Positions 27,528-36,353 of a stretch of 64,000 nucleotides of DNA are shown here, one piece after another (positions within the stretch are counted from its first letter, which is position 1; the number at the start of each line of letters is the position of its first letter). Origin of the DNA: Marinifilum sp. D714 (GTDB lineage Bacteria > Bacteroidota > Bacteroidia > Bacteroidales > Marinifilaceae); assembly GCF_030851345.1 (NCBI RefSeq), contig NZ_JALPNU010000003.1:310001-374000 (forward strand). The letters are read 5' to 3'. The position numbers and the translations under genes are program-made. The notes under the pieces are model-generated. The model saw only the letters and a list, made by a program, of their open reading frames with translations, made no database searches and was not told the DNA's origin.

Positions 27528-27737
27528 CTAGTTGTTAGAAACTTTTTGATCTCTTTTGAATTTTAAGCCTTCTGGTTTTTTACAACTTTTTAACTGTTTA
27601 CAATCCTGACATGGAGTTGTAAACTCACAAGTCTCTTTCGTTGTATAGTTTCTATAAACAAATACCCCGCTAATTGCTGCCAACCCTGCAATTATTAATC
27701 CTCTCAAGCCACTTCTTAAAAAATCTCTTCTTTCCAT
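27528..27737 (-). CDS. Small Tat-exported four-cysteine protein
   Basis: 69 residues from the ATG at 27737 (MERRDFLRSGLRG), preferred over a TTG 15 bp upstream; it begins 1 bp after the stop of the NHL gene. ERRDFLRSG is a good twin-arginine motif, followed by a hydrophobic GLIIAGLAAISGVFVY helix. The mature part has CEFTTPCQDCKQLKSCKKP, spacing C-x5-C-x2-C-x5-C, fit for one Fe-S cluster or zinc, then a basic tail. Tat export of such a short protein suggests that a cofactor is inserted in the cytoplasm. It lies between the NHL propeller and the Tat ferredoxin and is likely a small electron carrier or chaperone. No family name recognised. Confidence 0.75.
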   Translation of the reverse strand: MERRDFLRSGLRGLIIAGLAAISGVFVYRNYTTKETCEFTTPCQDCKQLKSCKKPEGLKFKRDQKVSNN

Positions 27738-27738
27738 T

Positions 27739-28701
27739 CTATTTTGCTTCAAATATTCTGATTAATCTTTTAGCTGGATCCAAAACCAAAATCCTATCTT
27801 CCGAATCTACAGCCAAATCAATACCAACCGTTCCAGGTTCAAACAAGTCCGGAGCAGCCACTACCGATTTAAAATCACCTGAAGGGAGATGTATTTTTAC
27901 TCTTTCCAATCCTTTTTCAGCGGTCACAAAAGAACCATCAGATAAGATGGCAATATTCGACGGATTGCAACATCCACTAAAGCCTTCCACACTCATAGAG
28001 GTTCTGTTCCAACTTGATATTTGTTCTCCTTTAAAGTTGTAGGCCTCAAAAGCATGTCGTCCCGGATTTACCGCCCATAATTCACCTTGTCTACCAATCA
28101 GCAAATCAAAGTATGGACTAGGAATTACAAAACCTTTTATTCCTTCCGCCTGATTTTCTTCACCAATTTCCTTTATTTTAATGCCATCAATACTGTAATG
28201 ATGAATGATTTTCTGACCAGCATCGGCGATAAAAACATTGGTATCCTGAACAGCAATGGATGTAATGTAAGTTCTATCCCCTTTTACAACAAAACTATTT
28301 CTTAGGCTGCCATTGGGTTTTCTGATATCGATACGATTACTCATTCCTACCAGAATATTACCATTCTCCATTACTGTGATACAAGATGCTGCTTGTCTTA
28401 ATTTCAAACTGTTAATTTGCTTGCCTTCCGAGTTGAGTACAAGTACATTTTTATCTGTTCCAACATAGATGTTATCATCCTGATCTACTGCAATGGCATG
28501 AATCTCTCCTGCATCAATTTTGATTTGCTTGCTCTCTTTATGACTGATTTTTGATTCATCTACATGGCGCAAAGAATTCAAATCATACTCATAAACATTC
28601 TCCTGGCTAACATTACCTGTTTTAAACAGATCTTTTGCCATGAATACTATCAATACGATTAGCAAAACAACAGACAACCATAAAATCAATTTATTCTTCA
28701 T
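27739..28701 (-). CDS. Membrane-anchored six-bladed (NHL-type) beta-propeller protein
   Basis: 320 residues. An N-terminal helix (LILWLSVVLLIVLIVFMAKDLF) anchors it, with the propeller outside. The repeats are NHL/SMP30-like rather than PQQ-like (IHAIAVDQDDNIYVGTDKNVLVLNSEGK, ITSIAVQDTNVFIADAGQKIIHHYSIDG, VGIDLAVDSEDRILVLDPAKRLIRIFE). One Cys pair occurs (GFSGCCNPSN), a motif common in NHL proteins next to periplasmic Fe-S proteins. It directly precedes the small Tat protein and Tat ferredoxin and may dock with them. Catalytic function unknown. Confidence 0.8.
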   Translation of the reverse strand: MKNKLILWLSVVLLIVLIVFMAKDLFKTGNVSQENVYEYDLNSLRHVDESKISHKESKQIKIDAGEIHAIAVDQDDNIYVGTDKNVLVLNSEGKQINSLKLRQAASCITVMENGNILVGMSNRIDIRKPNGSLRNSFVVKGDRTYITSIAVQDTNVFIADAGQKIIHHYSIDGIKIKEIGEENQAEGIKGFVIPSPYFDLLIGRQGELWAVNPGRHAFEAYNFKGEQISSWNRTSMSVEGFSGCCNPSNIAILSDGSFVTAEKGLERVKIHLPSGDFKSVVAAPDLFEPGTVGIDLAVDSEDRILVLDPAKRLIRIFEAK

Positions 28702-28800
28702 TTTTATAAGCTTTTAGCTATTAGCTTTAGGCTTTTAGCTTATTCAAAACTTGATTCCCCTAACTAAAGAGGGATATTTTTAAAATTCAGATTACAAACT

Positions 28801-30228
28801 TTAATTCCTTCTCACATCAATACACACCATATGTTTGTCATCTCTCATTAGCAAACGTCCATCAACCACAACCAAAGGTCCCCAAGCATCGTGTCCATCC
28901 ATAATTTTGGCTTTATCCAAAAACTGGAAACTCTTTGATGTAGCCTTGGCAATACTTATGGTTCCATCATCTTTAAGGATAAAGAATTTACCATCAGCAA
29001 CTACATATGGTCCCAAACCAAATCGATGTGCCGAACCACTATCCCAAAGTATCTTTTGACTATCATTTGGATCAACGCAAACAAAACGATTTCTCAATCC
29101 TCCAGCATCCTTAGGAAGAATACTAAACATGTGTCCATCATATAAAATAGGTGTTTGCTGTTCAGATGCTATTCCATCCTTAGGCTTGAATTTTTGTAAG
29201 GTTTCAACCGAATATTTATTACCTGATTTTTTTACCTGCAACAAAATTCCTCCTGCACCATATCCTGCTGTCATGTATACTTTGCCATTGCCAAAAACAA
29301 TTGGCGAAGGAGCCACAACCGAAGGAGCAAAATCCTTTGTTTTCCATAAGATCTCTCCCAAATCATCACCTTCTGCAGAAACACCAACAATACCTCCTAC
29401 GGCAGCATATACCCACATTTTTTTACCATTCAAATTCATTGGCATAACAGATGAATGAGACATCTTCCATCCATCAGGATTTGGGGTTTCCCAAACTACT
29501 TTTCCCGTAGCACAATCCACCCCCATTAGTAAAGATGATCCTCCTGGAGCAATAATGGCAATATTGTCGACGATAATCGGACACTGACCAGTATACCAAA
29601 AAGGAATTTCAGACATGTAATCCTTAACCAAATCAATTCCCCATAAGAAATCTCCCGTATTGGGATCTGTACACATCACGTGACATCGAGGTCCAATCGT
29701 AATTAAATACTTATCGTTGATGGCTGGAACAGTTCTGGATATCCCATGATTTCGTTTGATACGTACTCGATACCATCTTCTCCACAACTCTTCGCCCGTT
29801 TCCAATGAAAAGCATCTTAAAGCATCCGCCTTTTTTACCTCATCGTAATCTAGCACATATACCTTTCCATTGTAGACCACAGGAGCAGCATGACCTTCTC
29901 CCAGTTCTACCTGCCAATCAATTTTAGGTCCGTTTCCCCAGGAATTAATCAATTTTGTTTGGTCTGCTGAAATATTATCCGAATTGGCTCCGCGAAACTG
30001 AACCCATTTACCCTTTAAATCAGTAGATAACTCTTTAAAGAAATCAAATCCTTCTCCAATCTTAACTTTTCCTCCACTGGATTCACTTTCCTTCGGACGA
30101 TTGTCCATCCCCGGAATACTTGCATGAATATCTTTAACCGGATTGTATAACAACCAATACACAAACAATGCCGTTGCTACAACAACAGCCAAGAGAATTA
30201 ATCCTTTTTCGCTTCTTTTCGACAGCAT
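28801..30228 (-). CDS. Membrane-anchored PQQ-like beta-propeller protein
   Basis: 475 residues. One N-terminal transmembrane helix (GLILLAVVVATALFVYWLLY) without lipobox, so anchored in the inner membrane and facing the periplasm. After a short linker comes the WVQFRGANSDNIS opening, then blades such as CFSLETGEELWRRWY, CTDPNTGDFLWGID and GVDCATGKVVWETP. Several isolated Cys and the basic WYRVRIKRNHGISRTVP loop set it apart from its paralogs. It precedes the NHL gene in the same direction with a 99-bp AT-rich gap that contains AGCTTTTAGCTATTAGC-like repeats. Confidence 0.82.
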   Translation of the reverse strand: MLSKRSEKGLILLAVVVATALFVYWLLYNPVKDIHASIPGMDNRPKESESSGGKVKIGEGFDFFKELSTDLKGKWVQFRGANSDNISADQTKLINSWGNGPKIDWQVELGEGHAAPVVYNGKVYVLDYDEVKKADALRCFSLETGEELWRRWYRVRIKRNHGISRTVPAINDKYLITIGPRCHVMCTDPNTGDFLWGIDLVKDYMSEIPFWYTGQCPIIVDNIAIIAPGGSSLLMGVDCATGKVVWETPNPDGWKMSHSSVMPMNLNGKKMWVYAAVGGIVGVSAEGDDLGEILWKTKDFAPSVVAPSPIVFGNGKVYMTAGYGAGGILLQVKKSGNKYSVETLQKFKPKDGIASEQQTPILYDGHMFSILPKDAGGLRNRFVCVDPNDSQKILWDSGSAHRFGLGPYVVADGKFFILKDDGTISIAKATSKSFQFLDKAKIMDGHDAWGPLVVVDGRLLMRDDKHMVCIDVRRN

Positions 30229-30243
30229 ATACTTATTCGTAAG

Positions 30244-30276
30244 AAACCTGTCAGGCTTTTAAATCCCGACAGGTTT
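30244..30276 (-). terminator. Hairpin between two propeller genes
   Basis: AAACCTGTC and GACAGGTTT form a 9-bp stem with a 15-nt loop, just after the stop of the propeller gene at 30287. No long T-run follows, so it may be a weak terminator or an mRNA-stability hairpin. Confidence 0.45.
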
Positions 30277-30286
30277 AGCATTTACA

Positions 30287-31534
30287 TTATTCTTTTATTG
30301 AATAGGCCATTAGTGCATTTTCATGACGCACATACATCACTCCATCTTTTATTACCAAATGAGACCAGTGAGGTCCTTTCCCATATGGCACTTTAAATTC
30401 ACTGATTACTTTGAATTCTTTAGGATCAGCTTTCACCAAGGCAATATTTCCACCTTTTTCATCGTAGCAGTACAACATGCCTTCTGCCGAGATAATAGAG
30501 CCCTTGGTTTGCCATTTGGTTTCATACATTTTTTCTCCCGTATTCCAATCCAAACAACACCAGTTTCCCATTCTATTATTCACCCAGTTTGCACCATAAA
30601 TGTATCCATCTACCAATACGGCTCCTCCATGATGCACATCAAGCAAAGAATCCACATAGGCCAATTCAACCCCTGATGCATCTTCGTTCAAGTTCAACAT
30701 TACCGATTTGTGGTCGTATCCATTGGTCACATATATCTTACCATCTTTGTACAAAGGAGTATTGGTATTGATATTTGCTTTCCATTTGCCGCCAGCGTAT
30801 GCTCCATAATCAAATCGCCACTCTATTTTTCCAGTATCAGGATTTACTCCAAACACATTTTTCTCAATTACCGTAACAATTTGATTTTTACCATTGCGAT
30901 TGATCATTAATGGAGATACGTAACCAGGATTGTCATTCAAACTTTCGGATTGCCAAATGGTTTCACCTGTCATTTTATCCAAAGCAATCATGGTAGTCTG
31001 TTCTCCACAAGGAGTATAATAAACCATATTCTTATAAAGAAGTATCGATTCTGAAATCCCCCATTTACCAAAAGTTCCACCAAACTTTTCACTGGCATTT
31101 ACTTTCCAGTTGATTTCTCCATTCAATGCATTTACACAAGCAACATCTCCCTTTCCACTGGAAAGATAAATTCTGTCATCTTCAATGGTTGGTGTAGCAC
31201 GACTATCTACAAAAGAGGCATCCCATCCTTTTCCATAGGCTACCTGCCATTTCTTGTTACCATTCATATCTAAAGCCAGAAGGTAATCCAAAGAATCAAC
31301 TAATCCTGTTAGGTAAATTGTATTGTGAGCTATGGCAACCGAAGAATAACCAACAGGAATGCTATCATTATACCATAACATTTTTGGTCCCTCAGCAGGC
31401 CATTCCTTAAAGAGTCCTGTTTCATTGTAAACTCCAGTTCTATTTGGTCCTCTCCATTCGGTAAAAACCCTTTCCATGGTTCCTTGAGAAAAAGCCAAAC
31501 AAGCAAGAAGTCCAAATCCTAGTAATCGTTTCAT
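30287..31534 (-). CDS. Secreted PQQ-like beta-propeller protein
   Basis: 415 residues. The N-terminal KRLLGFGLLACLAFSQG is a signal peptide; a cysteine (LLAC) is present but the following residues make lipidation uncertain. It shares the opening WRGPNRTGVYNETGLFKEWPAEGPKMLW with the proteins at 15936 and 31574 and blades such as ALDMNGNKKWQVAY, CVNALNGEINWKVN, ALDKMTGETIWQSE and CLDWNTGEKMYETK. Sequence runs in parallel with its neighbour over the whole length, which points to tandem gene duplication. Quinoprotein catalytic residues were not identified. Confidence 0.85.
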   Translation of the reverse strand: MKRLLGFGLLACLAFSQGTMERVFTEWRGPNRTGVYNETGLFKEWPAEGPKMLWYNDSIPVGYSSVAIAHNTIYLTGLVDSLDYLLALDMNGNKKWQVAYGKGWDASFVDSRATPTIEDDRIYLSSGKGDVACVNALNGEINWKVNASEKFGGTFGKWGISESILLYKNMVYYTPCGEQTTMIALDKMTGETIWQSESLNDNPGYVSPLMINRNGKNQIVTVIEKNVFGVNPDTGKIEWRFDYGAYAGGKWKANINTNTPLYKDGKIYVTNGYDHKSVMLNLNEDASGVELAYVDSLLDVHHGGAVLVDGYIYGANWVNNRMGNWCCLDWNTGEKMYETKWQTKGSIISAEGMLYCYDEKGGNIALVKADPKEFKVISEFKVPYGKGPHWSHLVIKDGVMYVRHENALMAYSIKE

Positions 31535-31573
31535 AATTTAATTGGTTATAGGTTATCGTAGTGTTATAATTTT

Positions 31574-32785
31574 TTATTTCTCAATTGAGTACACCATTAA
31601 TGAACTTCCATGGCGTACATATAGCTTCTTGTTGTGAATTACCAAATGAGCCCAGTGCTGCTTTTCACCATAAGGAACACGGAATGAACTCACTTTATTG
31701 AACGAACCATTGCTTACATCAACCAAAGCAACTTCTCCACTATCTCCATAGCAGTATAGCATTCCATCTGCATAAATCACGTTTCCACGACTCAACATTT
31801 TCGCTGAATAAAGGGTTTCTCCGGTTTTCCAATCCAAACAGAACCACTCTCTGTTTGCATGGCCTGATCCATAAATTTTACCATCCAATAAGATCACACC
31901 CCCCATTTGGTTGTCCAGTTTCTCATTTCGCCACAATTCTTTTACACTTGAACCATCATCAGACAACTGCAACATTACACCACCTTTGCCATATCCACTA
32001 AAGCAGTACAACATTCCATCTTTATACACAGGAGTATTGGGATGAATAGAATATTTATTGGGATGATCAACACTCCAAAGCATTTTGCCATCTTTTGTAT
32101 CGATACCAACAATTGAATTTTGTGTATGGGTAACCAATAGACTTCTGCTATCTAAATTTATCAAAGCAGGTGAGCAATAGGCCGATTTTTCACCCTTTGC
32201 GGCAGATTTCCAGATTAGTTTCCCATTTTTCTTATTTAATGCAACAATACTGGCATCACTTCCACCTGGTGTACAAAAAATCTTTTCTCCTTCAACCAAC
32301 AAGTTCTCTGTTACGCCCCAGCGAATATTACTGCCTTCATATTCATTTAAAACATTCTTCTTCCAAACAATAGTTCCATCATCAGCATTCATAGCAACAA
32401 GCTCACCATGTCCTGTAAGTACATATAGCATTCCATCATTAATCATAGGAGTCGTTCTCACACCATCATAAGAATCCATCCATTCTTTGCCATAAATTTG
32501 CTTCCAAATTTGTTTTCCTGAATGATCAAATGCAATCACAAAGCCTTCATCACCTTCTGTTCCTGCAGTGTACACATACTTTTCAGTAACAGCCGCAGAT
32601 GCGTGGCCATCTCCCAATTGATCGAAATGCCATAACATTTTAGGACCTTCAGCAGGCCAAGATTTTAAAAGATTAGAATCAGGATATTTACCATCTCTGT
32701 TTTCTCCACGCCATTGAGCGTTATTCTGTGTAAAACCAGCAAAACTTGAAATAAGAATTACCAGGGATAAAAAAATACGTAGCAT
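31574..32785 (-). CDS. Secreted PQQ-like beta-propeller protein, first gene of the block
   Basis: 403 residues with a signal peptide (LRIFLSLVILISSFAGFTQ). Opening QWRGENRDGKYPDSNLLKSWPAEGPKMLW and blades AFDHSGKQIWKQIY, AMNADDGTIVWKKN, ALNKKNGKLIWKSA, GIDTKDGKMLWSVD and CLDWKTGETLYSAK align along the length with the next gene downstream. Being the first gene of a 24-kb co-directional set, its upstream region should hold the main promoter. Function unknown; see the locus finding. Confidence 0.85.
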   Translation of the reverse strand: MLRIFLSLVILISSFAGFTQNNAQWRGENRDGKYPDSNLLKSWPAEGPKMLWHFDQLGDGHASAAVTEKYVYTAGTEGDEGFVIAFDHSGKQIWKQIYGKEWMDSYDGVRTTPMINDGMLYVLTGHGELVAMNADDGTIVWKKNVLNEYEGSNIRWGVTENLLVEGEKIFCTPGGSDASIVALNKKNGKLIWKSAAKGEKSAYCSPALINLDSRSLLVTHTQNSIVGIDTKDGKMLWSVDHPNKYSIHPNTPVYKDGMLYCFSGYGKGGVMLQLSDDGSSVKELWRNEKLDNQMGGVILLDGKIYGSGHANREWFCLDWKTGETLYSAKMLSRGNVIYADGMLYCYGDSGEVALVDVSNGSFNKVSSFRVPYGEKQHWAHLVIHNKKLYVRHGSSLMVYSIEK

Positions 32786-33215
32786 GCTTGAATCATTTAT
32801 ATTTGTTAAAACTCTATAAAGATAATTGCTATGAGTTTTATTATAGACAAATTCACCCCTACACCTTCAAATATGTTTTAGGTCTAAATAAAAATGCAAT
32901 TCTCCTAGCATTTTTTGTACCAAACATGAAAAACAACTACTGTCCACTACTGTAAGCAACCAAACACTATTTAGATCCCATCTAATCATGTCCGATTTCG
33001 TTACATCACCGTCCGTTATTGAACTTTTCAGACTTGCAAGTCTTTATTTTATTTACAATAACATTCCAAACTCACCCCAAGCAAATAAAAGGCATTATTA
33101 ATTGGCTCTGGATATTTAAAACTGTTTTAACAAGTTTTTAACTTTCTTCTTTCTTCTTATAAGAATTGATCAAAATAAAACCATTATATTGTAGATCAAA
33201 TTAAGATATACACCT
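32786..33215. other. 430-bp divergent intergenic region, probable promoter of the propeller/redox block
   Basis: It separates the first propeller gene (minus) from a lipoprotein gene (plus), so it must contain two divergent promoters. On the minus strand TTTG near 32850 and TATCTTTA near 32820 recall the -33/-7 elements, but the spacing is a little long. No coding frame or operator palindrome was recognised. Confidence 0.4.
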
Positions 33216-33929
33216 ATGAAAAATCTATTATTATCCTGCCTTTTTATTACTGCCATTTTATTATCGGCCTGCAAAAATGAAAAACAAAGCAAATCGATTG
33301 ACGTCCCTGATGGAAACGAAAAAATTAAAGTAACAGAATTGATTAATGGCAATACATACACCTACATCAAGGGAAACAACGAAAACAGTGAAATTTGGGT
33401 TGCAATCAGGAAACAGCCAATAGAAATAGGCAAAACCTATTTTTACAAGAATGCCTTGCCAATGAAGGATTTTCACAGCAAAGAGTTAAACAAAACGTTC
33501 CCATTAATCTATTTCTTAAACTCTATTTCAAGTGAGCCATCTGGGAAAGCTGATCCTCACAGCAAATCACAAATGAAAAAGCCAAGTGCTGTAAAAGTTG
33601 AAGTAGACATTAAAGCCAGCGACGACTTTACAAACATCCAAAACATTTTCAAGAATAAAGATAATTTAGTCAATTCAGTTATTAAAGTAAAAGGAAAAGT
33701 AACCAAGTTCAACGAAAATATATTAAACAGAAACTGGATACACATTCAAGATGGAACGGAGCACAATGGCAATTTTGATTTAACGATTACCTCTACACAA
33801 ACAGTTAGCATTGGTGAAATAGTTGAATTTAAAGGCGTTTTAATTACCGACAAAGATTTTGGAGCCGGATACAAATATGATGTTCTTATTGAGAATGCCG
33901 AAAAATTAAACAATACAAAATCTCAATAA
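33216..33929 (+). CDS. Lipoprotein with C-terminal OB-fold-like domain
   Basis: 237 residues. Lipobox LLSAC after a short hydrophobic stretch. The middle (residues 40-85) repeats the pattern of GxxYTYIK and WVAIRKQPIEIGKTYFYKNALPM, found in secreted Bacteroidota proteins that bind small ligands. The C-terminal 90 residues (VIKVKGKVTKFNENILNRNWIHIQDGT ... GEIVEFKGVLITDKDFGAGYKYDVLIENA) look like the OB-fold domain often fused to cytochrome-associated or GW-type lipoproteins. Transcribed away from the propeller block. Its terminator is at 34024. Confidence 0.75.
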   Translation: MKNLLLSCLFITAILLSACKNEKQSKSIDVPDGNEKIKVTELINGNTYTYIKGNNENSEIWVAIRKQPIEIGKTYFYKNALPMKDFHSKELNKTFPLIYFLNSISSEPSGKADPHSKSQMKKPSAVKVEVDIKASDDFTNIQNIFKNKDNLVNSVIKVKGKVTKFNENILNRNWIHIQDGTEHNGNFDLTITSTQTVSIGEIVEFKGVLITDKDFGAGYKYDVLIENAEKLNNTKSQ

Positions 33930-34023
33930 ATTTTATAATAAACTTTTGATCATTTAATTTATTTTATATAATTTTAATAGTAATCTCAATTACTACATAC
34001 AACATTACTTTTTACCCACTATG

Positions 34024-34050
34024 AAAAAACGGCTTCGGCCGTTTTTTTTT
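34024..34050 (+). terminator. Rho-independent terminator with TTCG loop
   Basis: AAAACGGC-TTCG-GCCGTTTT followed by a run of T; it follows the OB-fold lipoprotein gene and precedes the glycosidase gene. The UUCG tetraloop makes it especially stable. Confidence 0.9.
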
Positions 34051-34144
34051 ATCACATTTTAACCGACAATCGCTAAAAAACATACCATAACAATTTCAAT
34101 TAAAAATCGATTTGTTAATTTTAATGTTGATTCAAAACGAAGCT

Positions 34145-36340
34145 ATGCAAAAAAGTAAGCAAAATCATCACATACTTTTTATACTTGTTCTTCTTTCTAT
34201 AGCGAACATGTTTGCCTGTAAATCAGACAACAATCCAATTTTCCAATCAGATCAATTTAATATCTACCCAAACCGTGTTGAACAAGGCGAATTCATAGCT
34301 ATAGCCAAAAACAAAAAGGAAATTAATTCCTCATACCCTTCCTTAAAAAGTAACAAGTGGAAATTAAAACGCAGCTTATTTCATTATCCCTCATACCAAT
34401 CGAATCATGAAATATTAAATGCAATATACAATTTGTCTTTAGAGGAGATAGACCGAAAAATTTTAAACGACAGCATCTTTTCTAAAGAAAACATCACAAG
34501 CACTACCTTGGGGTATTCGGGCATGTTGTCATTGGCAATACTTCATCCTAAAGCATGTCAAAATAGTCTAATGCAAAGGGTGAAGAACGATAGGATCATT
34601 CAAGATGCAGGAACCGGAGGCTCGTGGCCCATTAGTTCGGATCGTTTGATATGGGCTACAGCTGCATGGGATACTTACAAAGTAACTGGCGATACTGATT
34701 GGCTTCGAAGAACCTACTTCATTATTAAAAACAGCATTGATGATGACATCAATTTAATATGGGATTATCATTCTCATCTGTTTAAAGGAGAAGCATCATT
34801 CCTAAATCGCCAGGAACAATCCTACCCCAAATGGATGTCGCCTACCGACATTTACGAAACCTATTCCCTATCTAACCAAGTTGTTCACCATAAGGCTTTG
34901 CAAATACTTATTGAAATGGGAAACCTCCTTGGTAAGGATATACAAAAGTACAAACACATCTCTGAAGCTTTAAAAAAGAGCATCAACAGCAAATTTAAAA
35001 TAGAAGACAAAAAATACCTTGGTCAATTTCGATACAACAAATACAATTTGGTATCACCACATTCCGACGCACTTGGAGAATCGCTTGCCAATATTTGGGA
35101 TGTAAGGGAAAATTCAGTTGAAAACATTCCAATACATCAATTTGGAGTAGCTTGTTTTCATCCACAAATTCCCAACGTAGCTAACTATCACAACAACAGA
35201 ATTTGGCCTTTTGTACAGGCAACATGGAATTGGGCAGCAGCAGAAAACAAAAATACAAAAGCTGTACTATGGGGGCTTGCCTCTTCGATTAGATCAACAG
35301 CACTATTTCTAAACAACAAAAGAAGCTATTCGATTGAAAATGGAGATTTCCAACCTACAGAAAATGATTCGAATGAGCAACTTTTAAGTGCATCTGCTAG
35401 CATATCTAATTTTCTTCATGTTCTGATGGGAATGAAAATCACTACAGAAGAGCTGGAATTTAAACCTGTTATTCCACGAGAATTTAAAGGAAAGCAAGTA
35501 CTAAGTAATTTCAAATACAACAAGGCCATCCTTCATATTGAAGTGTTGGGTTTTGGAAACAAGATTAGCTCATTTACTTTTGATGGAACACCCTACAAAA
35601 GAGCCGTTGTACCCAAAAACATCGAAGGGCATCACAAAATTGTGATTAAAATGAACAATGAAATCCCAATTGATGAGAAAATAAATGTAGTTGAACATTT
35701 GTATTTGCCAGAAACTCCAAGCTTATCCTACAAAAACAATCAATTACAGTGGAATGAGATAAACAACGCAACACATTATAAGGTTTATCAAAATGGAGAA
35801 CTTTTGCTCGAAACAAAAGACAAGCACATGGTTGAAGTTAATTTTACGAACCCTGTTGAATTTTGTATACAAGCAGTGGATAGCTTAAATCAACACTCCT
35901 TTCTTTCCAAACCAGTTCTTCTTTATGAAAGCAAGTATGAAAAACTGATAGAAGCAGAGGCATTTCTGAGCAAGCGAATATCATCCTTTGTTACATTAAA
36001 GAAAACCGATAAAGAACCATACTACTTTCAGGTTAAAGCATCCAGAGATGGAAACTACAAACTGAGCTTTTTGTATGCAAATGGAAATGGAGATATGAAT
36101 ACCGGGGACAAATGTGCCAGTAGAAGCCTCTGGCAAAACAAAGGATATATAGGCTCTATTGTTTTTCCTCAAAGGGGAAAAGGCAAGTGGAATGAATACG
36201 GATACTCCAATTCTTTTTATGTAGATCTAAAAAAAGGTTATAATTTTTTCAAAATTAGTTTCGAAGAGTTCAACAACAACATGAATGGTGAGCGTAACGA
36301 TGTTCGTATTGATAAAATTAAATTATTAAGATTGAACTAA
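34145..36340 (+). CDS. Lipoprotein glycoside hydrolase, six-hairpin (MGH1/trehalase-like) fold
   Basis: 731 residues from the ATG at 34145 (MQKSKQNHH), which places a lipoprotein signal with IANMFAC in the right position; the frame is open for 11 more codons upstream. Residues 80-430 have the (alpha/alpha)6 glycosidase pattern: GTGGSWPISSDRLIWATAAWDTYKVTGD, DTDWLRRTYFIIKNSI and NNRIWPFVQATWNWAAAENKN. A beta-domain follows, then an FN3-like segment (LSYKNNQLQWNEINNATHYKVYQNGE) and a C-terminal CBM-like beta-sandwich (NYKLSFLYANGNGD ... DVRIDKIKLLRL). Probably hydrolyses a glycan at the cell surface. The specific linkage is unknown; no SusC/D pair is nearby. Confidence 0.75.
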   Translation: MQKSKQNHHILFILVLLSIANMFACKSDNNPIFQSDQFNIYPNRVEQGEFIAIAKNKKEINSSYPSLKSNKWKLKRSLFHYPSYQSNHEILNAIYNLSLEEIDRKILNDSIFSKENITSTTLGYSGMLSLAILHPKACQNSLMQRVKNDRIIQDAGTGGSWPISSDRLIWATAAWDTYKVTGDTDWLRRTYFIIKNSIDDDINLIWDYHSHLFKGEASFLNRQEQSYPKWMSPTDIYETYSLSNQVVHHKALQILIEMGNLLGKDIQKYKHISEALKKSINSKFKIEDKKYLGQFRYNKYNLVSPHSDALGESLANIWDVRENSVENIPIHQFGVACFHPQIPNVANYHNNRIWPFVQATWNWAAAENKNTKAVLWGLASSIRSTALFLNNKRSYSIENGDFQPTENDSNEQLLSASASISNFLHVLMGMKITTEELEFKPVIPREFKGKQVLSNFKYNKAILHIEVLGFGNKISSFTFDGTPYKRAVVPKNIEGHHKIVIKMNNEIPIDEKINVVEHLYLPETPSLSYKNNQLQWNEINNATHYKVYQNGELLLETKDKHMVEVNFTNPVEFCIQAVDSLNQHSFLSKPVLLYESKYEKLIEAEAFLSKRISSFVTLKKTDKEPYYFQVKASRDGNYKLSFLYANGNGDMNTGDKCASRSLWQNKGYIGSIVFPQRGKGKWNEYGYSNSFYVDLKKGYNFFKISFEEFNNNMNGERNDVRIDKIKLLRLN

Positions 36341-36353
36341 TTAAATGAGAATC

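Noticed and set aside
13536-32785. PQQ biosynthesis locus (radical SAM plus PQQ-like proteins)
   Set aside because: The radical SAM protein does not look like PqqE, and no PqqA, B, C or D is present. PQQ-like propeller is a fold name and does not require PQQ.
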